A stretch of 64,000 bases of DNA. Origin: Cognataquiflexum nitidum. Lineage in GTDB: Bacteria > Bacteroidota > Bacteroidia > Cytophagales > Cyclobacteriaceae. Position 1 is the first letter of the stretch. Each line of letters opens with the position of its first letter. Shown here piece by piece: positions 54,441-61,885 of this stretch. The notes beneath the pieces are model-generated. The model searched no databases. It was not told the origin of the DNA and saw nothing but the letters and a program-made list of their open reading frames with translations. Location of the stretch: assembly GCF_022538055.1 (NCBI RefSeq), contig NZ_JAKZAM010000013.1, positions 62,001 to 126,000 of the forward strand, in the 5' to 3' direction. A program made the translations under genes and the position numbers.

Positions 54441-54538
54441 CTTTGTCATTGGGCAGTTTATTTGGATCATTTATATTTAAAACAGATAACTTGCATTCAA
54501 TGATGAATCATTTGATGTGTTCTTTATATTTGAATTAA

Positions 54539-54952
54539 ATGCTGAAAAACTATCTGTCCCTGTTTTTTTTATCACTCTCTACATTGATGATGTTGGGCCA
54601 CAGCATTTTGCCTCACCACCACCACGGACATGCTGAAGACTTTTTCCACAATCACCACTCACACCAAGGCGATGTCATAGGTTTTAATTCAGCTGATCAT
54701 CATGGCCTATTGGATAATGTCTTTTCATTTGTTCCTCACGGACAAAGAGGAGTGGAATGCATCTCCTGTCCCAATATGGACGAGACATTTAACAAACAGT
54801 ATTTTGATTTTCATGCTAGCGATTGTTCATATCTCAAAATCAGTTTATCTGCATTTGTTGTAAAAAAACAGTTTTTTGAACCTATTGAAGCTTCACTAAT
54901 AGTTGGCTATTTTCCACCCGGTGGATTAAGAGCACCGCCGTTTTTTAGCTGA
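54539..54952 (+). CDS. Histidine-rich exported protein leading the metal efflux operon (137 aa)
   Basis: Small protein with an N-terminal hydrophobic export signal (LSLFFLSLSTLMMLGHS). Just after it comes a dense His cluster (PHHHHGHAEDFFHNHHSHQGD, described here as positions 25-45), and later ADHHG and a CISC Cys pair (about 75-78). Such proteins are often found directly before RND metal efflux genes in Bacteroidota and are thought to bind metal ions in the periplasm. It is 79 bp from the adaptor gene. Metal identity is unknown; Cu, Zn or Co are all possible. Confidence 0.75.
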   Translation: MLKNYLSLFFLSLSTLMMLGHSILPHHHHGHAEDFFHNHHSHQGDVIGFNSADHHGLLDNVFSFVPHGQRGVECISCPNMDETFNKQYFDFHASDCSYLKISLSAFVVKKQFFEPIEASLIVGYFPPGGLRAPPFFS

Positions 54953-55030
54953 TTTCATTGTGACCAACAATCCTGTTTGGATTCTCTTTGGCACACCATC
55001 TCCTATTCAAAATCTAAATTTAACATTTCC

Positions 55031-56527
55031 ATGAAAAAGGCAAATACCCTTTTGGCTTGGCTGTTGGTTTTCGCTTTCAGTTGCGACCAAGCCCATGACC
55101 ATAGCCACGATGAGGAAGAATCGATCCCGCCGGTGGCATTGACCTCCTATTCAGACAAAACCGAGCTTTTTGTAGACTTTCCTTACCTGATAGCCGGAAA
55201 ACCCACAACCATGATGGTGCACCTGACCAGTCTCGGTGAAAGATTCCAACCTATTCAAGACGGAAAAATCAAAGTCACCCTTACTGTGGACGGGAAAAAC
55301 ATTTTGGCTGAAGCAAATAGTCAGGCAAGTACCGGTATCTATGAAGTGGAGATCAGCCCGGAATCAACTGGTGAAGGGAAACTCACCTTTGATGTCCAAA
55401 CCGGTCAAAGTTCAGACCAATTTGTTTTTGAAAACATCGAAGTTTTCACTGACTTGGTAGCTGTGGTTAGAAACCAGAAAGAAGCAACATCCGCAAATGA
55501 AATCTCTTATTTGAAGCCTCAGGCTTGGAACATTGAGTTTGCAAATGAACCGGTACGCAGGGTTACCTTCAGGGAAATCCTCAAAACAAGCGGTCAGGTT
55601 CTTCCTGCACCAGGAGATGAAACGGTGATCACAGCCAATTCAGGGGGTGCGGTCCTTTTTGCAAGTAACAAAACGATCATTGGATCAAAGCTGAACGTCG
55701 GCGACCATCTTTTTACCATCACAGGCGGAAGCCTTGCACAGGGAAATCCCGATGTCTACTACAAAGAAACCAAAGCCAAATACGAATTGGCCAAAGCTGA
55801 ATTTGAACGGGCTGAAATTTTGGTCAAGGACAAAATTATTTCGGAACGGGATTTTCTCAAGACCAAACTTGAGTATGACAATATGCAGTCTAGCTTTCAG
55901 GCAGTTTCCAAAAACTATTCCGCTTCCGGCCAAAAAGTAACCACAAATTCAAATGGTTTTCTCAAAAATCTCCTTGTTTCGGAAGGTCAATACGTGGAAC
56001 CGGGGATGCCTTTGGCCTTGGTCAGCAAAAACAAAAAAATAGTCCTTCAGGCAAATGTCTCTCAAAAGTACTTCCAAAAATTACCTTCCATCAGCGCTGC
56101 CAATTTTAAAATCATCAGCGAAGAGACGGTTTTCGATACGGAAGACATGAACGGCAAGGTTATTTCCTTCGGAAAAAGCACTTCTGAAAACACGTCCTAC
56201 ATACCGATCTCTTTCGAAATAGACAACATTGGAAATATCATCCCGGGATCAGTGGCTGAGGTTTACCTGAAATCTTCCCCCATCCCGGATGCCTTGGTGA
56301 TTCCTTCGGCTGCCTTGATGGAAGAGCTTGGAAATTTCTTTGTTTTTGTACAGACAGGTGGAGAAACTTTTGAAAAAAGAGAAATCAAATTGGGGGGCAA
56401 TGACGGAAAACATGTACAGGTACTCTCAGGAGTGAAAGAAGGAGAAAGAGTCGTCACCAAAGGAGCATATGCCATCAAATTGGCAAGTGCCTCAGGAGCG
56501 ATTCCGGAACATGGTCACTCCCATTGA
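55031..56527 (+). CDS. RND efflux periplasmic adaptor lipoprotein (CusB/CzcB-like)
   Basis: Membrane-fusion component of a heavy-metal RND pump, 498 residues from the ATG at 55031. This start gives a lipoprotein signal (VFAFSC) followed by the His/Asp-rich DHSHDEEE. An extra N-terminal beta domain (about 40-140) precedes the barrel-sandwich hybrid (about 190-330, with the coiled-coil YYKETKAKYELAKAEFERAEIL) and C-terminal beta-barrel and membrane-proximal domains. The end HGHSH is also His-rich. It is the first gene of an adaptor-pump-TolC operon. Confidence 0.9.
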   Translation: MKKANTLLAWLLVFAFSCDQAHDHSHDEEESIPPVALTSYSDKTELFVDFPYLIAGKPTTMMVHLTSLGERFQPIQDGKIKVTLTVDGKNILAEANSQASTGIYEVEISPESTGEGKLTFDVQTGQSSDQFVFENIEVFTDLVAVVRNQKEATSANEISYLKPQAWNIEFANEPVRRVTFREILKTSGQVLPAPGDETVITANSGGAVLFASNKTIIGSKLNVGDHLFTITGGSLAQGNPDVYYKETKAKYELAKAEFERAEILVKDKIISERDFLKTKLEYDNMQSSFQAVSKNYSASGQKVTTNSNGFLKNLLVSEGQYVEPGMPLALVSKNKKIVLQANVSQKYFQKLPSISAANFKIISEETVFDTEDMNGKVISFGKSTSENTSYIPISFEIDNIGNIIPGSVAEVYLKSSPIPDALVIPSAALMEELGNFFVFVQTGGETFEKREIKLGGNDGKHVQVLSGVKEGERVVTKGAYAIKLASASGAIPEHGHSH

Positions 56528-56594
56528 CCTTGAGTTGTTTTGTAGGGATACTACCCTATACTACTGATTTTCAATTTTATATATCGAGAAAAAC

Positions 56595-59500
56595 ATGCTC
56601 AACAGAATTTTAAAATTTTCACTTAACAACAGGCTTTTGGTCATTGTCGGGTTTGGTTTGTTATCACTTTTTGGGACATACATTGCCTTCAATATGGAGG
56701 TGGATGTTTTCCCTGACCTGACGGCGCCTACTGTGGTGGTCTTGACTGAAGCCCACGGCATGGCCCCGGAAGAGGTGGAGCGTCTTGTAACCTTTCCTAT
56801 AGAAACTTCTGTCAACGGTGCAAGTAACGTCCGACGTGTGCGGAGTGCTTCATCGGGAGGCTTCTCTATTGTTTGGGTTGAATTCGAATGGGATACAGAT
56901 ATCTACCGGGCAAGACAAGTGGTCAACGAAAAATTAGCCACCATATCTGATAGGCTTCCTAACGGGGTAGGAACTCCCACTATGGCACCGCAATCTTCCA
57001 TTATGGGAGAAATTATGTTTGTCGCTCTTTCTGCTGACAGCACCTCCATGATGGACTTGCGAACAATCGCTGATTGGATTATCCGGCCAAGGCTTTTGGC
57101 CACAGGTGGTGTGGCCCAGGTAATCGTTTATGGTGGAGATTTCAGGCAATACCAAATACAGGCCAATCCGCAAAGGATGAACTTTCACGGGGTCTCCCTT
57201 TCGGAACTTATTGCTGCTTCCGGAGAATCCAACGGTAACTCTTCAGGAGGATTTTTGAATGAGTATGGAAATGAATACATCATCAAGGGGATTGGAAGAA
57301 CGAATAACGTAAGCGAAATCGGAAGGTCCATTATCAAAAAATCAAATGGACAGGTCATCAGGATCGAAGATGTCGCAGAAATCAAAATCGGAGCAGCACC
57401 AAAAATCGGCGATGCTTCCAATAACGGTAAGCCATCTGTGGTGCTCGCTGTTTCCAAACAACCAAGTGTCAATACTTTGGAATTGACCTCAAAAATCGAT
57501 GAAGCCGTCTTTGACCTTCAAAAAACCTTGCCTGCAGACATTGTCATCAATACCAAAGTTTTCAGGCAGGCAGATTTTATCAACGCCTCCATCAGCAATA
57601 TCCAAAGAACCCTGATGGAAGGAAGTGCCTTTGTGGTGATCGTTCTCTTTTTGTTTTTGATGAATTGGCGGGCAACGGTCATTTCCCTATTGGCGATTCC
57701 TATCTCTCTGCTTGTGGCAATTTTGACCTTAAAGTGGCTTGGTTTTACGATCAACACCATGAGTCTCGGAGGCATGGCGATCGCAATCGGTGATTTGGTA
57801 GACGATGCTATCATTGATGTGGAGAATGTTTTGAAAAGGCTGAAGGAAAATGCCAAGAAACCAAAAGCAGAAAGAACCAATCAGATTGAGGTTATTTTTA
57901 ATGCCTCCTTTGAAATCCGTCAATCCATCATCAATGCTACATTTATCATCATTGTGGCATTTATTCCCCTCTTCTTTCTCTCAGGAATGGAAGGAAAGCT
58001 TTTAGCACCATTGGGCATCGCCTTTATCGTGGCGCTTTTTGCTTCCCTGATCATTGCCATCACATTGACACCGGTGCTGTGCAGCTATATGCTGACAAAT
58101 GAAGAAAGGCTCGAAAAACAGGAGAAGGAAAGTTGGCTCGTGACCAAACTTCAAGTGTCCTATGTTACTTTTTTGGAGTTTGCTATGAAGTGGAAGAAGT
58201 CTTTTATCGGTTCGGCGCTGGGAATGTTGGTTTTGGCTATTTTGGCATTTACCCAATTGGGCAGAAGCTTTTTACCGGAATTTAATGAGGGGGCTTTGAC
58301 TTTGGCTGTTGTATCATTACCGGGACTTTCATTGGAAGAAAGCAATAAAATCGGAAAAAGGGTTGAGGATATCCTTCTGACTATTCCTGAAATAATATCC
58401 ACTACAAGAAGGACCGGCAGGGCGGAATTGGATGAACATGCCCAAGGCGTCAATTCTTCTGAAATTGAGGTTCCTTTTGAACTTGGGGAAAGAACTAGGT
58501 CGGAATTTTTGGCAGACTTAAGGGATAAACTTTCTGTTGTGAAGGAAGCCAATATTTCAATAGGTCAACCGATTTCACACAGAATCGACCACATGCTTTC
58601 GGGTACACGGGCAAACATTGCCATCAAAATATTTGGCTCGGACCTCAACAGGATGAATTCGCTGGGCAATCAGATCAAAAATGAAATCCAGGATATCGAA
58701 GGATTGGTAGACCTGAGTGTGGAACCACAGATCGAAATCCCCCAAATCCAGATCAAGGCCAAAAGAGAAATGTTGAGCCACTATGGGATTACCATCGGGC
58801 AGTTCAATGAATTTGTAGATGTAGGATTATCGGGTGAAAAAGTTTCTGATATCTACGAGGAAAACCGCTCCTTTGACCTGATTGTGAGGTTTGATCCACA
58901 AAGCAGGGGAAAAATGGAGGATATCATCAACACCCAGATTGATACCCATACGGGTGAAAAAATTCCGCTTCATTACGTGGCTGACATTGTATCCGCCAGT
59001 GGACCCAATACGATCAACAGGGAAAATGTCCAAAGAAAAACAGTCGTGTCTGCAAACGTATCGGGCCGTGATCAAAAATCGGTGGTCGACGAAGTGCGAC
59101 AGAGGATAAACGACAACATCAATTTGCCCGAAGGATACCATGTCGAACTCGGTGGTCAATTTGAAGCTGAAGAAGAAGCCTCTTCTACCCTATTGATAGC
59201 TTCGATGTTCTCTTTATTGGTGATTTTTCTGATTCTTTTTCAGGAATTCAAAAATGCAAAAACAGCCTCAATCATTCTAATCAATCTGCCTCTTGCTTTG
59301 ATAGGCGGGATTTTGAGTATCTATTTTACCAATGGAATACTGAGCATTCCTGCCATCATCGGGTTCATCACCTTATTTGGCATTGCTACCCGAAACGGCA
59401 TTTTATTGGTCTCCCACTATGAAACTTTGAGCGAAGAAGGCTTGGACCTTTACCAAACGGTCATTCAAGGCTCCAAAGATAGATTGAGTCCTATTTTGAT

Positions 59501-59684
59501 GACTGCCATTACAGCCGGACTTGCCTTGATCCCCTTGGCTTTGGCAAGTGACCTTCCGGGAAATGAAATCCAAAGTCCAATGGCAAAAGTCATTTTGGGG
59601 GGATTGACTACTTCCACTCTTTTAAATCTCATCATCGTGCCGATGGTGTACTATCTATCCAAAACAAAATCTGAGATAAAATGA
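56595..59684 (+). CDS. RND heavy-metal efflux pump, inner membrane subunit (CusA/CzcA family)
   Basis: Proton-driven efflux pump of the HME-RND family, 1029 residues with 12 predicted membrane segments and two large periplasmic loops. The N terminus MEVDVFPDLTAPTVVV (about 36-51) and the loop motif GRAELDEHAQGVN (about 613-625) are family marks. The proton-relay residues in TM4 are GDLVDDAIIDVEN (about 397-409). This belongs to the metal branch rather than the drug branch. Monovalent/divalent specificity is not decided. tolC overlaps the last four bases (ATGA). Confidence 0.93.
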   Translation: MLNRILKFSLNNRLLVIVGFGLLSLFGTYIAFNMEVDVFPDLTAPTVVVLTEAHGMAPEEVERLVTFPIETSVNGASNVRRVRSASSGGFSIVWVEFEWDTDIYRARQVVNEKLATISDRLPNGVGTPTMAPQSSIMGEIMFVALSADSTSMMDLRTIADWIIRPRLLATGGVAQVIVYGGDFRQYQIQANPQRMNFHGVSLSELIAASGESNGNSSGGFLNEYGNEYIIKGIGRTNNVSEIGRSIIKKSNGQVIRIEDVAEIKIGAAPKIGDASNNGKPSVVLAVSKQPSVNTLELTSKIDEAVFDLQKTLPADIVINTKVFRQADFINASISNIQRTLMEGSAFVVIVLFLFLMNWRATVISLLAIPISLLVAILTLKWLGFTINTMSLGGMAIAIGDLVDDAIIDVENVLKRLKENAKKPKAERTNQIEVIFNASFEIRQSIINATFIIIVAFIPLFFLSGMEGKLLAPLGIAFIVALFASLIIAITLTPVLCSYMLTNEERLEKQEKESWLVTKLQVSYVTFLEFAMKWKKSFIGSALGMLVLAILAFTQLGRSFLPEFNEGALTLAVVSLPGLSLEESNKIGKRVEDILLTIPEIISTTRRTGRAELDEHAQGVNSSEIEVPFELGERTRSEFLADLRDKLSVVKEANISIGQPISHRIDHMLSGTRANIAIKIFGSDLNRMNSLGNQIKNEIQDIEGLVDLSVEPQIEIPQIQIKAKREMLSHYGITIGQFNEFVDVGLSGEKVSDIYEENRSFDLIVRFDPQSRGKMEDIINTQIDTHTGEKIPLHYVADIVSASGPNTINRENVQRKTVVSANVSGRDQKSVVDEVRQRINDNINLPEGYHVELGGQFEAEEEASSTLLIASMFSLLVIFLILFQEFKNAKTASIILINLPLALIGGILSIYFTNGILSIPAIIGFITLFGIATRNGILLVSHYETLSEEGLDLYQTVIQGSKDRLSPILMTAITAGLALIPLALASDLPGNEIQSPMAKVILGGLTTSTLLNLIIVPMVYYLSKTKSEIK

Positions 59685-60862
59685 AAAAAATAATCTATTC
59701 ATTACTGCTGACTTCACTCGTTGCCTTTCCTGTTTTGGCACAAGTCAGTATGGAAGATATCTTGGCAGAAATTGAGAAAAACAACAAAACCCTGCAGGCC
59801 AACGCCCAAAATACGGAGGCCCAAAAACTGGGTTTCAAATCCAACAATCCACTCTACAATCCCAATGTGGAATACGATTTCATGTATGGCTTTCCATTGA
59901 ATGCCGGAAATCAGACGGACTTTTTGGTCAATCAGGCTTTTGATTTTCCTACTTCTTACAGCAAAAGAAAGCAACTTTCTGAAGGAAGGGTTTCCCAATC
60001 CGATTTTCAATACAATGCCGGCAGGCAAGAAATCCTCTTTGAGGCGCAAAACACCTGCATAGAATTGATTTATAGAAACAAGCTGCATATTCAACTCCAA
60101 GAAAGGAAAGCATTTACCGAAAGCCTTTTAGCTAATTTTGAAAAAAGGCTCGATACCGGAGATGGCAATATCCTCGATGTCAATAAGGCTAGGCTTCAAT
60201 TGATTGAGATCAACAAAGATTACCAGCTTAACCTGTCACAAGTAAACCAACTGACTCAGCGATTGACAGGACTCAACGGTGGGGCTGAAATCGCCTTCCC
60301 ATCTACCGATTATCCCCTAGTGGCGGAAATGGAAGATTTTGAGGTGCTTTTCACGGAAATTCAGGCTAAAGACCCTACTTTAAAATTTATAGAAATGGAT
60401 ATCGCCTCGGCACAAAAACAGCTGGAACTTTCCAAAGCCCTTGCCCTTCCAAAACTGGAAGCAGGTTACCGCCACCAGGCAATTTTGGGACAGAGGTTCA
60501 ATGGCTTCCATTTGGGGACAACCATTCCACTTTGGGAAAACAAATACAAAGTCAGGCAAAGTGAAGCCGAACTCTCCACTTCAGGCCTCAAAGTCCTTCA
60601 ATACCAAAATGACAAATACTCCTCCTCTCGCCAGCTTTATGAAAAATACCTGAAACTTTCGACAACATTAAGAGAATACCAATCGGTGTTGGCAGCGCTC
60701 AACAGCAAAGACTATCTCGATAAAGCCTTGGCAGTAGGACATATATCTACGACAGAATATTTTCTGGAAAGCAATTACTATTACATGGCTTACAACAATT
60801 ACCTTCAAACAGAATTTGAATACCATGCCACTGTTGCTGAGATTTTAAAATTCAGGTTGTAA
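59681..60862 (+). CDS. TolC-family outer membrane efflux protein
   Basis: Outer membrane channel of the efflux operon, 393 residues with a Sec signal peptide (ending VLAQ, about residue 21). Two long coiled-coil repeats of the TolC/CusC type include IELIYRNKLHIQLQERKA (about 126-143), GDGNILDVNKARLQL (about 160-174) and, near the end, ALAVGHISTTEYFLESN. The start overlaps the pump gene stop. The last 140 bp exist a second time downstream (61278-61417). Confidence 0.92.
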   Translation: MKKIIYSLLLTSLVAFPVLAQVSMEDILAEIEKNNKTLQANAQNTEAQKLGFKSNNPLYNPNVEYDFMYGFPLNAGNQTDFLVNQAFDFPTSYSKRKQLSEGRVSQSDFQYNAGRQEILFEAQNTCIELIYRNKLHIQLQERKAFTESLLANFEKRLDTGDGNILDVNKARLQLIEINKDYQLNLSQVNQLTQRLTGLNGGAEIAFPSTDYPLVAEMEDFEVLFTEIQAKDPTLKFIEMDIASAQKQLELSKALALPKLEAGYRHQAILGQRFNGFHLGTTIPLWENKYKVRQSEAELSTSGLKVLQYQNDKYSSSRQLYEKYLKLSTTLREYQSVLAALNSKDYLDKALAVGHISTTEYFLESNYYYMAYNNYLQTEFEYHATVAEILKFRL

Positions 60863-60922
60863 ACAAATTGGGTTCAGTTGAGACCTTTTATCATCCTTTG
60901 GGTGAAAATGGATCTTTATATT

Positions 60923-61060
60923 TTATCCTGATTGGTTTCTTGATAATCTGAAAAATCCATGAAGTGCAACAGCTATACCGCCTACAATTAAATAATCAAC
61001 TTTGTGTTTTGAAAGCGAGGAGCAAATAGCCAATAAACTTTCCTTTAGGGTATCCTCCAT
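60923..61060 (-). pseudogene. Truncated nucleotidyltransferase (AbiEii/MNT-like), 45 aa remnant
   Basis: Minus-strand frame from ATG 61060 to TAA 60923. It starts MEDTLKESLLAICSSLSKHK and contains VDYLIVGGIAVALHGFFRLSRN, described here as positions 21-42. This is the N-terminal motif of nucleotidyltransferase-fold proteins widespread in Bacteroidota. In intact members the GG motif is followed by the DxD metal site and about 100 more residues; here the frame stops before it, so the protein should be inactive. It lies 15 bp downstream of a small basic ORF and sits between the two copies of the tolC 3' end. The role as a toxin-antitoxin-type module is inference. Confidence 0.7.
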
Positions 61061-61075
61061 ATAAAATGAACGGCT

Positions 61076-61216
61076 TTATTGTTTTTTAACCTTTCTTATT
61101 TCTGCTATTAACTTTTCAAAATCAATTAGGTGTTTTATTGAAGATGGTTCAGCAATTTTCTTGTCTTCACTCGATTTTAATTCTTTAAATGATTTGAATT
61201 TTTTTACCGACTTCAT
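61076..61216 (-). CDS. Small basic protein (46 aa) paired with the broken nucleotidyltransferase
   Basis: Frame from ATG 61216 to TAA 61076: a Lys/Glu-rich 46-residue product (MKSVKKFKSFKELKSSEDKK, ending AEIRKVKKQ). Small proteins with this MK-VKKF-SF-ELK start are commonly the first gene of a pair with a nucleotidyltransferase in Bacteroidota, as far as I recall, and it precedes one here in the same direction. The function is unknown; an antitoxin-like or accessory role is possible. Whether it is still expressed is unclear, because its partner is truncated. Confidence 0.55.
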   Translation of the reverse strand: MKSVKKFKSFKELKSSEDKKIAEPSSIKHLIDFEKLIAEIRKVKKQ

Positions 61217-61277
61217 TTTTAAGCTTTATAAATGTTACAACGATTCTATTTAACAAAATACTGCCATTTTTCAAAAA

Positions 61278-61417
61278 AAGCCTTGGCCGCAGGACAAATA
61301 TCTACCATCGAATATTTTCTGGAAAGCAATTAGTATTACATGGCTTACTATAATTACCTTCAAACAGAATTTGAATACCATGCCACTGTTGCTGAGATTT
61401 TAAAATTCAGGTTGTAA
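61278..61417 (+). pseudogene. Duplicated, degenerate 3' end of the tolC gene
   Basis: 140-bp copy of 60723-60862, ending with the same FRL stop. It has an in-frame TAG at 61331-61333, where the intact gene has TAC, so it cannot be a full-length product. The first 33 bp differ at six positions, the following 107 bp at about three. The translated first part reads ALAAGQISTIEYFLE. The homology may extend slightly upstream in frame (KYCHFSKK). No start or signal is present. Confidence 0.85.
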
Positions 61418-61471
61418 AACTCTAATATATTTCCTTTAATTGTGTATGGTAAGTTTTAGAAAGTATAGCAA

Positions 61472-61885
61472 TTGAATAAATTCCTCACCCCCAAATTCGC
61501 AGCAAACGGAATCCTGCTGATTACCTCAGCTACCTTGGTATTCCATTTTTTAATTCTATTCGGAATAATCCCATTTGAAAATACCTGGGGAGGAAGGTTG
61601 GAAAACAGAGAACAAATGTTTGTGTTTGAATCGATCTCCATTTTGGTGACACTTTTGGTAATGGGAGCTGTAGGAATTTCCTCAGGCTATTTGAATTGGA
61701 AAGTCAAACCTATTTTCCTCAAGGTTTTCTTCTACATCCTGATGGTTGTATTTGCCCTCAATACATTGGGAAATATTTTCGCAAACAATGACTTCGAAAA
61801 ATTCTTTGCCACTCCTTTGACTTTGATATTGGCTATTTTCTGCTGGAGATTGGCTATTTCAACTTCTTATCCTTTGCCAAGCTGA
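61472..61885 (+). CDS. Four-helix membrane protein of unknown function (137 aa)
   Basis: Small hydrophobic protein with about four membrane segments (about 12-33, 52-73, 82-100, 115-130), no recognised family. A segment NTWGGRLENREQMFVFE lies between the first two segments. The start is TTG at 61472; no earlier ATG is available. Its 3' end overlaps the 3' end of the convergent AsmA-like gene by 32 bp. It follows the tolC 3' duplication by 54 bp. Confidence 0.65.
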   Translation: MNKFLTPKFAANGILLITSATLVFHFLILFGIIPFENTWGGRLENREQMFVFESISILVTLLVMGAVGISSGYLNWKVKPIFLKVFFYILMVVFALNTLGNIFANNDFEKFFATPLTLILAIFCWRLAISTSYPLPS

